This document shows, in pieces, positions 18,179 to 28,476 of a stretch of DNA of 51,866 bases (position 1 is its first letter; each line of letters opens with the position of its first letter). The notes under the pieces were generated by a model that was given only the letters and a program-made list of their open reading frames with translations, did no database searches and was not told the origin of the DNA. Both the position numbers and the translations under genes were made by a program. The stretch is from Micromonospora wenchangensis (GTDB lineage Bacteria; Actinomycetota; Actinomycetes; Mycobacteriales; Micromonosporaceae): contig NZ_MZMV01000050.1 in NCBI RefSeq assembly GCF_002210435.1, positions 1 through 51,866 on the forward strand, read 5' to 3'.

Positions 18179-20284
18179 TCAGGGGGTGGTGAGCTGGAAC
18201 TGACGGATCGTGCTGGTGCCGCCGAGGGCCTGGGTGGCGTGGTTGAACAGGGCGAACCGGTAGCCCATGAAGAACTGCCAGGTGTTGTCGAGGGTCAGCG
18301 CGTTGCCCAGCGCGGTGAAGGTGACCCCGTCGGTGCTGTAGGAGAACCGGGCCTGCCGGCCGGAGCCGGGGCGGATGTCGGCGGTGGCCCGTAGCCAGAT
18401 GCGTCCCCCGCTGACCGGCGCGGAGGCGATCTCCGTGCCGGTGTTGGTGGTCCGCCAACTGCCGTCCATGGTGAGGTTGTTGGTCATCGACACCCGGGTG
18501 GCGCCGTTGTCCCGCCGGACGCCGATCCAGGCCGACGAGTTGCGCAACACCGCCAGCCCGGTCCGGTCGCCGTCGCGCAGCGCCGAGTAGTCGAGTTCGA
18601 CGGTGGCGGTGGAGGTCGGCCCCTGGATGCGGTGGGTGACCGTGTTCCGGGCGCTGTAGAGGTCGTTGGTGACGGTGGCGGTCTGCAGGCGCAGGCCGTC
18701 GTTGACCGACCACTTGCTGTTGTCCGGGTTGTGGTTCCACTCCCACTGCGGGCCGAGGGTGCTGCCGGAGAACGTGTCGGTGCCGGTCAGCGGCTTGACC
18801 GGCCGGGTCGGCAGCGGGTTCGGGTACGACGTGCCCCAGCCGCCGTTGACCGTCTGGATCTGCGGCCAGCCGTCGGCGGTCCAGGTGATCGGGGCCAGGG
18901 CGGGCACCCGCCCACCGGGGTAGGCGTCCACGAAGGACATGTAGTACCACTGGCCGGCCGGGGTCTGCACCAGGCCGCCCTGGTGCGGCACGCCGCCGCC
19001 GGAGATCGGGCCGGGCATGTTGAGCAGCACCTGCCGCATCTCGTACGGGCCGAACGGGCTCGACGACTTCAGCACGTACTGGCCGTTCGCCGGCCGGGTG
19101 AGCCAGATGTAGTAGCTGCCGTTGCGCTTGTAGAACCGGGCCCCCTCCAGGGTGCCCACGCTCGACGGGGTGGAGAAGACCTGCTGGCTGCGGACCTCGC
19201 TCTTACCGTCGGCGGACAACTGCGCGACGCTGATCTGGGTGTTGCCGTAGGCGACGTACATGGTGTCGTTGTCGTCGACCAGCATGCCGGCGTCGTAGTA
19301 GCACTTGTTGATGGTGGAGTGCTGGTTCCACGCCCCGTCGACGGCGGCGGCGGTGTAGATGTAGGTCTTGGCGAAGTCGATGCAGCCGGCCCAGTAGTAG
19401 GTGCGGTTGCTCGGACGGTAGTTCAGCGTCGACGCCCAGATCCCGTTGACGTACGCCCGCGCGCCGTTCAGGTCGTACTTCGTGCCGAAGTCCAGCCGGG
19501 GCACCGAGTGCCCGGCGAACTCCCAGTTCACCAGGTCGTACGAGCGCAGGATGGGGGCGCCCGGCGAGTAGTGCATGGTCGAGGCGGACAGGTAGAACGC
19601 GTCGCCGACCCGGATGATGTCGACGTCGGCGAAGTCCTGCCACACCACCGGGTTGGTGTACGAGCCGCTCGCCGGTGGCGTGGTGGGCGGCGGCGTGGTC
19701 GGGGTGGTGCCGCCGTCGACCCGGACGAGCTGCCACTGCTGGTTGGTACCGCCCCAGTCGGCGTACTGGACGATGTTGCCGCCGTCGGCCGTCGAGGCGT
19801 TCTGCACCTCGACCGCCTTGCCGCTGTTGCGGTTGAGCAGCCGGACGTAGCCGTCGGCCGAGTCGGCGAGCCGGAACTGCTGGTTGGAGCCGTTGCCGTC
19901 GGTCCACTGCACGATCGCCGCGCCGTCGGCGGTGGAGAGGTTGTAGACGTCGAGCACCTTGCCCGACAGCCGCGACTTCAACCGGTAGTAGCCGCCGCCG
20001 GAGTCGACGAACTGCCACTGCTGGTTGGTGCCGTCGCCGCGGGTCCACTGGGTGATCCGCGCGCCGTCGTTGGTGGCGAAGTTGTACACGTCCAGCGCCT
20101 TGCCGCTGTTGCGGTTGACCAGCACGTACCAGGCGGTGGTGTCCACCGTCGCCGCCGCCGCGCCGGTCGACTGGACCACGACGAGACCACCGCCGACCAG
20201 CACCGTCAACAGCGCGGCCACGACCCGTGACCACCAGCCCCGCCGTCGCCGGACCGCGATCGGCACCTCACCCATGGCTACCAT
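18179..20284 (-). CDS. Secreted GH43 beta-xylosidase/arabinofuranosidase with N-terminal CBM13
   Basis: About 701 residues from ATG 20284, which has GGAGGG directly upstream; ATG 20275 is an alternative. Signal peptide (RRRRGWWSRVV then a hydrophobic core, cleaved near GAAAA). Three ricin repeats follow (about 45-185, each ending NQQW/NQQF), then a PTTPPP linker, GH43 (about 205-480, starting YTNPVVWQDFADVDIIRVGD with the catalytic Asp) and a C-terminal beta-sandwich of about 200 residues as in GH43 xylosidases with the C2 domain. It probably cleaves terminal xylose or arabinose from hemicellulose oligomers outside the cell. It has its own operator-bearing promoter at 20471-20499. Confidence 0.88.
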   Translation of the reverse strand: MVAMGEVPIAVRRRRGWWSRVVAALLTVLVGGGLVVVQSTGAAAATVDTTAWYVLVNRNSGKALDVYNFATNDGARITQWTRGDGTNQQWQFVDSGGGYYRLKSRLSGKVLDVYNLSTADGAAIVQWTDGNGSNQQFRLADSADGYVRLLNRNSGKAVEVQNASTADGGNIVQYADWGGTNQQWQLVRVDGGTTPTTPPPTTPPASGSYTNPVVWQDFADVDIIRVGDAFYLSASTMHYSPGAPILRSYDLVNWEFAGHSVPRLDFGTKYDLNGARAYVNGIWASTLNYRPSNRTYYWAGCIDFAKTYIYTAAAVDGAWNQHSTINKCYYDAGMLVDDNDTMYVAYGNTQISVAQLSADGKSEVRSQQVFSTPSSVGTLEGARFYKRNGSYYIWLTRPANGQYVLKSSSPFGPYEMRQVLLNMPGPISGGGVPHQGGLVQTPAGQWYYMSFVDAYPGGRVPALAPITWTADGWPQIQTVNGGWGTSYPNPLPTRPVKPLTGTDTFSGSTLGPQWEWNHNPDNSKWSVNDGLRLQTATVTNDLYSARNTVTHRIQGPTSTATVELDYSALRDGDRTGLAVLRNSSAWIGVRRDNGATRVSMTNNLTMDGSWRTTNTGTEIASAPVSGGRIWLRATADIRPGSGRQARFSYSTDGVTFTALGNALTLDNTWQFFMGYRFALFNHATQALGGTSTIRQFQLTTP

Positions 20285-20470
20285 GACCCTCCTTCGCCAA
20301 CGGTCGATCGACGGTCGCGCCGGGAACGCGGGCCACCGTCGTCGCTGTGTTCGAAGCCTGCCGATGTCAACGTTCACTCGGCGGTGCGTCCGCGATGGCG
20401 CACGACGCGGCGCGGCGACGGGTCGGGCCTGCCGACCAGCCGCCGCGGGAACGGCTTCAGCTATCCATAG

Positions 20471-20499
20471 ACTGTGAGCGATAACATGATGCTCGTCAA
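20471..20499 (-). promoter_or_regulatory. Promoter of the GH43 gene with lac-like operator
   Basis: Minus-strand TTGACG (20494-20499), a 17-base spacer and CACAGT (20471-20476). The operator TGTGAGCGATAACA at 20473-20486 covers the spacer and -10. The core matches the xylanase promoter at 46920-46948 base for base over GACTGTGAGCGATAACATG. The rest of the 20285-20627 gap holds a leader of about 180 bases and the mmsB terminator; no gene is seen. Confidence 0.65.
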
Positions 20500-20538
20500 G
20501 CTGAAACAGCGCGGACACGATCGACAGGCGCAGATGCC

Positions 20539-20584
20539 GACACCCCGGGCCGGGTCGGAACGGTCCGACGTGGCCCGGGGTGTC
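20539..20584 (-). terminator. Terminator of the mmsB-type operon
   Basis: A 13-base perfect stem (20539-20551 with 20572-20584) lies 44 bases past the permease stop; the loop holds a smaller GGTCGGAAC/GGTCCGAC hairpin. Confidence 0.65.
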
Positions 20585-20627
20585 CGGCGCGGGGGGTGGG
20601 CGACGCGGGCGGCTGCCGCGTCACCGG

Positions 20628-21874
20628 TCAGCGGGAGGAGCCGGCGCGCCGCTTGTTGTAGACGTCGAACGCCACGGCGACGAGCAGCACGAGACCCTTG
20701 ACCACCGACTGGATGGACTGGTCGACGCCCATGAGCTGCATCCCGTTGCTCATCACCGCCATGATCAGACCGCCGACCATCGCACCGACCACGGTACCGA
20801 CCCCGCCGGTGACCGCCGCGCCGCCGATGAACGCGGCGGCGATCGCGTCGAGTTCGAACATGTTGCCCGCGGCGGGCTGGGCGCCGTTGGAACGCGATGA
20901 GTAGATCACCCCGGCCACCGCCGCCAGGAAGCCCATGTTGACGAACATCCAGAAGTTGACCGTCCGCACCTTCACCCCGGACAGCATCGCCGCCGAGAGG
21001 TTGCCGCCGATCGCGTAGACCTGCCGGCCGAAGACCGTACGCCGGGTGAGCAGGCCGTAGACCAGCACCAGCACGGCCAGGATGATCAGGACGATCGGCA
21101 GGCCCCGGGCGTGGGCCAACTGCCAGGCGAAGTACATGATGACCGCGCCCACCAGCACCACCCGGGCGACGAACAGCGGGAACGACTCCACCGGCTGCTG
21201 GTAGCGCACCCGGGCCACCCGGGTCCGGAAACCGCTCACCGCGTACCCGGCCACCGCGACCGCGCCGATCAGCAGGGTGAACGCGTCGAAGCCGTCCCCG
21301 CCGAGCAGGCCGTTGAGGAAGCCGGCCGCGACCTGCTGGTAGTCGGCGGGGAACGGGGACAGCGAGATGTTGTCCAGCACCCGCAGGGTCAGGCCCCGGA
21401 ACAGCAGCATGCCGGCGAGCGTCACGATGAAGGCCGGGATGCCGGCGTACGCCACCCAGAAGCCGTGCCACGCGCCGACCGCGACCCCCACCGCCAGCGC
21501 GGCCAGGATGCCGACCCACCACGGGAAGCCCTCCCGGATGACCAGCACGGCGGAGACCGCCCCGGTGAGCGCCACCACCGAGCCCACCGACAGGTCGATG
21601 TGCCCGCCGATGATGATGATCACCATGCCGATCGCCAGCACCAGGATGTAGGAGTACTGGAGCACGATGTTGGTGATGTTGCCGGGGCTCAGCGACACCC
21701 CGTCGGTGAGCACGGCGAAGAGCCCGACGATGACGACCAGCGCGACGTAGATGCCGCTCTGCCGCAGGTTGTTCATGATCAGCGCGCGCAGGTCGCTGGT
21801 GCCGGCGTGCAGGGCGACGCCCGGGCTCTTCCCGGTGGGCGGCGGGGACGGCGGCGATGAGGTCTTGACGCTGG

Positions 21875-21878
<4 letters not shown>
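20628..21878 (-). CDS. mmsB: Monosaccharide ABC transporter permease (MmsB/XylH type)
   Basis: 416 residues from ATG 21878, a 4-base ATGA overlap with the ATPase stop. A Pro-rich cytoplasmic start precedes about ten hydrophobic segments, with the CUT2 family signatures GGHIDLSVGSVVALTGA and GVIYSSRSNGAQP. It forms the membrane channel of a single-permease CUT2 importer with the ATPase and the binding lipoprotein upstream. The likely substrate is a pentose or galactose from the surrounding hemicellulases. Confidence 0.93.
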
Positions 21879-23413
<1,535 letters not shown>

Positions 23414-23456
23414 GGTCAGCGTCCTGATCGTCGAAGCCTGAGGCGGGCTTGCGATG

Positions 23457-23493
23457 CGTCGGGCGCGGCGGCCGGTGACCGCCGCGCCCGACG
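23457..23493 (-). terminator. Attenuator-like hairpin between binding-protein and ATPase genes
   Basis: A 15-base perfect stem (23457-23471 with 23479-23493) lies 6 bases past the binding-protein stop. Such hairpins usually let the binding protein be made in excess over the membrane parts. Confidence 0.65.
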
Positions 23494-23499
23494 ACCGGT

Positions 23500-24642
23500 T
23501 TACTTCTTGGCCTGACCGGCGGCGACCTCGTCGGCCGACCAGTACCCGGAGTCGACGAGCACCTTGGTGATGTCGTCCTTGTAGACGGTCTCGATCGGCA
23601 GCAGGTACGACGGGACGACCTTGACCTTGTTGTTGTAGGTCTTGGTGTCGTTGGCCTGCGGCTCCTTGTCCTGCAGGAACGCCTCGGCCGCGATCACGGC
23701 CTGCTCGGCGAGCAGTCGGGTGTCCTTGAAGACGGTGGAGCTCTGCACCCCGTCGTTGATCAGCTTGACCGAGGCGATCTCGGCGTCCTGACCGGTCACC
23801 ACGGGCAGCTTCTTGGCGCCCTTGCCGTAGCCGGCGTTCTGCAGGGCGGTGATGATGCCGCGGGAGATGCCGTCGTACGGCGACAGCACCCCGTTGACCA
23901 CGGTGCCGTCGTTGTAGCCGGAGGTGAGCAGGTCCTCCATCCGCTTCTGCGCGGTCTCCTGCTGCCAGCGCAGGATCGCCGCCTGCTCGATGCGGGTCTG
24001 GCCGGACTTGACCTTCAGGGTGCCGTTGTCCATGAACGGCTTGAGGGTGTCCATCGCCCCGCCCCAGAAGTACTGGGTGTTGTTGTCGTCCAGCGAGCCG
24101 GCGAACAGCTCGACGTTGAACGGGCCGGTCGCGGTGCCCTTGCCGCCGTCCTTGGTCTGCAGGCCGAGGCCCACCAGCAGGGCGGTCGCCTGGGCGACCC
24201 CGACCTTGTAGTTGTCGAAGCTGACGTAGAAGTCGACGTTCTTGTTGCCCAGCAGCAGCCGGTCGTAGGAGATGACCGGGATCTTCGCGGCGGCGGCGGC
24301 GTCCAACTGGCCGCTGAGCGCGGTGCCGTCGATGGCCGCGATGATCAGGACGTCCGCGCCCTGCGTGATCATCTGGTCGACCTGCTGGGACTGGGTGGGG
24401 ATGTCGTCGCCTGCGTACTGGAGGTCGACCTTGTAGCCCTTGGCCTCCAGCTTCTCCTTGACCGCCTTGCCGTCGGCGATCCACCGCTCCGAGGTCTGGG
24501 TCGGCATGGAGACGCCGATGGTCAGGTCGGCGGGCTTCTTGTCGCTGGTGTCACCGCCGCTGCCGGCACCCCCGCCGCTGCACGCGGCCAGGCTGAACGC
24601 CAGTGCCGCGCCGCCGAGCGCGACCAGGAATTTCCTGCGCAC
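23500..24642 (-). CDS. chvE: Monosaccharide-binding lipoprotein (ChvE type)
   Basis: 380 residues from GTG 24642, selected for the GAGGAG ribosome site; an upstream ATG at 24684 would break the signal. Signal MRRKFLVALGGAALAFSLAAC with lipobox LAAC, then a Gly/Ser tether. The periplasmic-binding fold has IGVSMPTQTSERW, QYAGDDIPTQSQQ and VISYDRLLLG, which match the multiple-sugar receptor ChvE and xylose-binding relatives. It captures a monosaccharide for the MmsA/MmsB importer. Its promoter has a lac-like operator. Confidence 0.92.
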   Translation of the reverse strand: MRRKFLVALGGAALAFSLAACSGGGAGSGGDTSDKKPADLTIGVSMPTQTSERWIADGKAVKEKLEAKGYKVDLQYAGDDIPTQSQQVDQMITQGADVLIIAAIDGTALSGQLDAAAAAKIPVISYDRLLLGNKNVDFYVSFDNYKVGVAQATALLVGLGLQTKDGGKGTATGPFNVELFAGSLDDNNTQYFWGGAMDTLKPFMDNGTLKVKSGQTRIEQAAILRWQQETAQKRMEDLLTSGYNDGTVVNGVLSPYDGISRGIITALQNAGYGKGAKKLPVVTGQDAEIASVKLINDGVQSSTVFKDTRLLAEQAVIAAEAFLQDKEPQANDTKTYNNKVKVVPSYLLPIETVYKDDITKVLVDSGYWSADEVAAGQAKK

Positions 24643-24701
24643 AGGTTTCTCCTCTCCGGAACTCCCGCCGACTGCGGGGACCACCTGTCACCTTTCGGGG
24701 T

Positions 24702-24730
24702 AGTGTTAGCGCTCACATCGCCGCCGTCAA
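24702..24730 (-). promoter_or_regulatory. Promoter of the chvE-mmsA-mmsB operon with lac-like operator
   Basis: Minus-strand TTGACG (24725-24730), a 17-base spacer and AACACT (24702-24707). The spacer and -10 hold TGTGAGCGCTAACA (plus-strand 24704-24717). The layout is the same as at the GH43 (20471) and xylanase (46920) promoters. Confidence 0.65.
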
Positions 24731-24928
24731 CAGTCCCCCGGAAATCCGGACGTCACGGTCTCGTAACGGGGCACACCGCGTGGATCACCCGCCCGCCGGG
24801 CCCGACCGACCGCCGGGGCCCTGGCCAGCGAACCGGTTCGCGGTACCCCGCACCGGAGGCCGACCACCGGGCCGGGGCACGCCGACGCGATCGTCACGCC
24901 AGGTTTCCGGCTTGTTACGGGCTCGCCA

Positions 24929-24975
24929 TTGACACGACGCGGGCCGACGACCATGCTCTGCTAAATCAGTTTAGC
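24929..24975 (+). promoter_or_regulatory. Promoter with GCTAAATCAGTTTAGC operator, before the esterase
   Basis: TTGACA (24929-24934), a 17-base spacer and CATGCT (24952-24957), with the 16-base operator at 24960-24975 covering the expected start point. The same -10, operator and spacing occur in the reverse direction at 30986-31032. The stretch from 24731 to 24928 holds nothing recognisable. Confidence 0.75.
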
Positions 24976-25084
24976 GACCGTCCTTTCTGCACAGTCGGTC
25001 GACGCCGGGCCGGACACCCGACCCGGCGACCGGCGAGCCGGACCAACCGGCGTCGGGCGGCCGTGTCCCCAGGAAAGGACCCGG

Positions 25085-26413
25085 ATGAGACTGCGCACCG
25101 GACTGATCCCGCTCGTCACCACACTCGCGCTGGTCGCCCCCGCCGGCGTCGCGTACGCCGCGCCCGTCGCCGACCGCGGCGGCCGGGACGCGATCCGCAG
25201 CATCACCCCGATCACCACCGTCTACACCTACGGCCAGAAGGTCTCCGCGGTGGCCGTCGAGTACGGCGCGACGGTCAACCCCCGCACCCTGGACAACGGC
25301 ACCTTCACCGTGGCCGACACGATCTACAACTTCCGCTTCAACCCCATCGAGGACCTGCCGAAGCTCGCCGACCGCACGGTCACCCGCACCTACACCAACA
25401 GTGCGCCGGCCCTGCGCCCCGACCACCGCTCGGCCCCCGGCCGGTACGTCATCGTCGAGCTGGACCCGGCCGACCCCGGCGGCTGGACGGTCATCGTCTC
25501 CAAGTGCCCGACGTTCCTATGCTCGGTGAAGGTCAACCCCGAGTTGCCCACCCGGGTGGTGCAGCGCAAGGACGTGCACGCCCAGCCCGGCCGGGGCCTC
25601 GGCAGGGGCCCGGTGCTGGCCAGGGCGACCCCGGGTGAGTCCCGGCCGGTCACCGAGCCGCCTGTCGACCGCGAGGTCGACGCGTTCCGCTCCGGCTCGT
25701 TCGTCAGCGCCGGCACCGTGCTGCCCTACCACTACCGGCTGCCGCGCGACTACCGGCCGGGCCGCGCCTACCCGCTGATGGTCGTCCTGCCCGGTCACGG
25801 GATGGGCTGGGACGGCGACAACCTCGGCGTCCAACTCGCCGCCGACATCCCGGCGACCGCCTGGTCGCAGCCGGGCTGGACCGGCAGCCGCGAGGACGTG
25901 ATCGTGCTGGCCCCGCAGCACCAGCGGGTCGGCGGCGTGGCCGAGGCCGACCTGCTGGTCAAGCTGCTCGACAGCTTCGTCGACGAGTACGCCGTGGACC
26001 GCCGCCGGGTCTACGCGACCACCGTGTCGTACGGCTCGCAGCTGCTGTGGGAGGCGTTCGCCAAGCGGCCGGACCTGTTCGCCGGCGGGCTGGTCACCGG
26101 GGGTTTCCCGGTCGACGCCGGCCAGGCCACCGCGATCGCCGCCGCCGGGGTACCGGTCTGGATCACCCACGGCGAGCACGACCACCTGCTCCCCGTCGCG
26201 GGCGCCCGCAACTCCGCGACCGCGCTGCGGCAGGCGTACGAGGCCCGGGGCAGGACCCCGGCGCAGATCGCCGACCTGGTCCGCTACACCGAGTACGCCG
26301 ACTCGGCGTTCACCCTCCCGGACTACCACGCCGCGTTCGGGCCCACCTACGAGGACGGCCGCATCCTGCGCTGGCTGCTGGCCCAGCGCAAGCCGGCACG
26401 GGCTGGCCGCTGA
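25085..26413 (+). CDS. Secreted alpha/beta-hydrolase esterase with N-terminal Ig-like domain
   Basis: 442 residues with AGGAAAGGA before the ATG. The signal peptide ends near GVAYAAP. Residues 30-190 form a beta-rich domain like the Ig-like lead domain of EstA-type esterases, with one Cys pair (KCPTFLC). The alpha/beta-hydrolase part has an oxyanion-type VVLPGHGMGW, the nucleophile Ser in TTVSYGSQ (the first Gly of GxSxG is replaced), Asp near THGEHDHLL and His in LPDYHAAFG. It probably removes acyl groups from a carbohydrate or other ester outside the cell. It shares its operator with the importer and GH32/68-like genes, so its product is likely the imported compound. Confidence 0.8.
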   Translation: MRLRTGLIPLVTTLALVAPAGVAYAAPVADRGGRDAIRSITPITTVYTYGQKVSAVAVEYGATVNPRTLDNGTFTVADTIYNFRFNPIEDLPKLADRTVTRTYTNSAPALRPDHRSAPGRYVIVELDPADPGGWTVIVSKCPTFLCSVKVNPELPTRVVQRKDVHAQPGRGLGRGPVLARATPGESRPVTEPPVDREVDAFRSGSFVSAGTVLPYHYRLPRDYRPGRAYPLMVVLPGHGMGWDGDNLGVQLAADIPATAWSQPGWTGSREDVIVLAPQHQRVGGVAEADLLVKLLDSFVDEYAVDRRRVYATTVSYGSQLLWEAFAKRPDLFAGGLVTGGFPVDAGQATAIAAAGVPVWITHGEHDHLLPVAGARNSATALRQAYEARGRTPAQIADLVRYTEYADSAFTLPDYHAAFGPTYEDGRILRWLLAQRKPARAGR

Positions 26414-26436
26414 GCCGGCGCGGCGGCCGACGGCAG

Positions 26437-26475
26437 CGCGCCCCGGGTGTCCCTCGTCGGGACGCCCGGGGCGCG
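26437..26475. terminator. Bidirectional terminator between convergent genes
   Basis: A 17-base stem with one G-T pair (26437-26453 with 26459-26475, 5-base loop) between the esterase stop and the stop of the minus-strand hydrolase. Confidence 0.8.
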
Positions 26476-26494
26476 ACGCGTCGGGTCCGGCCGG

Positions 26495-27649
26495 TCAGTC
26501 GTCCAGGCAAGTCCGCAGGGCGGCGGTCAGCAGGTTGGCGCGTTCGTCACCCATGCCCTGCATCTGGTTCACCACGTAGCCGAAGCCGACCTGGTGGGCG
26601 TCGTCGCCGAAGCCGAGGTTGCCGCCCGCGCCGTCGTGGCCGAAGCTGCGCTCGGACAGCAGCGGCCGGGCCGGTGGGGAGTGCAGCAGGAAGCCGGTGC
26701 CCCACCGCTGGCCGGTGTCCGGCGGGCCGTGCCGCTGCTGGCCCCGGGACCGCACGACGGTCGCGTCGTCGACCGACGCCGGGTCGAGCACGGGCGGTCC
26801 CGCCACCGGCGACACGCAGGCGGCGTAGAGGCGGGCCAGCCCGTCGGCCGTGCTCACCGCGCCCGCGCCCGGGATGCCGGCGGCCTGGATGGCGGGGTCG
26901 TTGAAGCTGACCAGGCCGGCGTCGTCGGCGGGGAACGCGAACGCGCCGCCCATGGTGATCCCCCGGTCGGCCACCGGGTCGACGAACGGCTCCGCCTCGG
27001 GTGCCGGGGCGATGTTCCAGGCGACCGTGTCCCGTTCGGCGGCCGGTAGCCCCAGCCAGGTGCGCAGGCCCAGCGGCGTCGCCAGGGCGTCCCGGAAGAA
27101 CGCGCCGGGAAGCTGGCCGGTGATCCGGTGGATCACCTCGCCGATCAGCCAGCCGTAGGTCATCGGGTGGTAGCTGTGCGCGGTGCCCGGCTCCCACAGC
27201 GGCGTCTGGGCCTCGATCGCCGTGACCACCGGGTCCCAGGCGAGCACCTCGTCGAGGGTCAACGGGCGGTCGAGCGCGGGCAGGCCGGACTGGTGGGTGA
27301 GCAGCCAACGCACCGGGATGTCGGCCTTGCCGTGCCGGCCGAACTCCGGCCAGTAGCGGGTGACCGGCGCGTCCAGGTCGAGTCGGCCCTGCTGCACCAG
27401 CAGGTAGGCGCAGACCGCCAGGATGCCCTTGGTGCAGGAGTAGACGACGACCGGGGTGTGCGCCGTCCAGGGCCGGCCGGTGCGCGGGTCGGCCGTCCCG
27501 CCGTACAGGTCGACGACGCGGCGACCACCGACGTAGACGGTGACCGCCGCGCCGACCTCCCCCCGGTCGGTGAAGTTGGCGCGGAAGACGTCGGCCACCC
27601 GCCCGTACCGTTCGTCGGCGTCGCCGTGGATCTGCGGCTGCGTGGCCAC
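26495..27649 (-). CDS. Beta-lactamase-fold serine hydrolase/esterase
   Basis: 384 residues from GTG 27649, two bases past the permease stop (TAG-CA-GTG), so it is the fourth gene of the importer operon. It has SxxK (YSCTKG) for the nucleophile and general base, a Tyr motif (HSYHPMTYG) in place of YxN, and a third motif FGHDGAGG. These fit the EstB-like serine hydrolases of the class C beta-lactamase family, which are mostly esterases and not resistance enzymes. There is no signal peptide, so it acts in the cytoplasm, presumably on the imported compound. Confidence 0.85.
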   Translation of the reverse strand: MATQPQIHGDADERYGRVADVFRANFTDRGEVGAAVTVYVGGRRVVDLYGGTADPRTGRPWTAHTPVVVYSCTKGILAVCAYLLVQQGRLDLDAPVTRYWPEFGRHGKADIPVRWLLTHQSGLPALDRPLTLDEVLAWDPVVTAIEAQTPLWEPGTAHSYHPMTYGWLIGEVIHRITGQLPGAFFRDALATPLGLRTWLGLPAAERDTVAWNIAPAPEAEPFVDPVADRGITMGGAFAFPADDAGLVSFNDPAIQAAGIPGAGAVSTADGLARLYAACVSPVAGPPVLDPASVDDATVVRSRGQQRHGPPDTGQRWGTGFLLHSPPARPLLSERSFGHDGAGGNLGFGDDAHQVGFGYVVNQMQGMGDERANLLTAALRTCLDD

Positions 27650-27651
27650 TG

Positions 27652-28476
27652 CTATCCCTTCAGAGAGCCCTGGATCAGGGCCTTGATGAACTGACGCTGG
27701 AAGATCAGGAAGACGATCAGGGTCGGGGTGAGGATCAGCAGCGAGCCGGCGCACAACAGCACCAGGTCGGTGCCCCACTGCCCCTGGAACGCCCCGAGCG
27801 CGCCCGCCATCGTCCGCTTGGCCGGGTCGTCGACCAGGACGATGGCCAGCAGGAACTGGTTCCACGTCCAGAGGAACATCAGGATGGTCAGCGACGCGAT
27901 GGCCGGGCGGGCGAGCGGCACCTGGACCCGCCAGAAGAGCTGCCAGGTGCTGCTGCCGTCGACCCGGGCCGCCTCGGACAGCTCGACCGGCACGTTGCTG
28001 AAGTGGGCCCGCATCCAGAACACCGCGAACGGCATGTAGAGGCCGATCAGCGGCAGGATGATCGCCCAGCGGGTGTTGAGCAGGCCGAGATCCTGCATCT
28101 GGTAGTACAGCGGGGTGACCACCGCCTCGAACGGCAGGGTCAGGCCGAGCAGCAGCAGGGCGAACACGATCCGGCCGCCGGGGACCCGGAGCTGGCCCAG
28201 TCCGAAGCCGGCCATGGTGGCGATCAGCACCGAGACCGGCACCACCCCGGCCACGATGAGCAGGCTGGAGCGCAGCAGCGCGCCCATGTTCGCCACCGTG
28301 AAGGCGTCGGCGAAGTTGCCCCACTGCGGGTCCGACGGCCAGGCCAGGCCGCTGGGCACGGTGCCCCGGGGCTGCAACGCCGCGGAGAGCATGCTGACGA
28401 ACGGCAGCAGGGTGACCACGACCAGGACGAGCAGGAAGACCCGGCCGGTCAGGTTCTCGCGCCGGCTCAGGTTCAT
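27652..28476 (-). CDS. ABC sugar transporter permease, MalG type
   Basis: 274 residues from ATG 28476; ATGA overlap with the MalF-type gene. Six membrane segments and the EAA loop VELSEAARVDGSSTWQLFWR. CUT1 family. Like the fucose-type importer in this window, this operon has no ATPase gene. Confidence 0.93.
   Translation of the reverse strand: MNLSRRENLTGRVFLLVLVVVTLLPFVSMLSAALQPRGTVPSGLAWPSDPQWGNFADAFTVANMGALLRSSLLIVAGVVPVSVLIATMAGFGLGQLRVPGGRIVFALLLLGLTLPFEAVVTPLYYQMQDLGLLNTRWAIILPLIGLYMPFAVFWMRAHFSNVPVELSEAARVDGSSTWQLFWRVQVPLARPAIASLTILMFLWTWNQFLLAIVLVDDPAKRTMAGALGAFQGQWGTDLVLLCAGSLLILTPTLIVFLIFQRQFIKALIQGSLKG

Noticed and set aside
26495..27649. Antibiotic-resistance beta-lactamase
   Set aside because: No export signal, altered second motif, and operon context with a sugar importer.
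26495..28324. Apparent long form of the beta-lactamase-fold protein
   Set aside because: The first 200 codons read through the MalG permease in another frame; GTG 27649 gives the full family-length protein.
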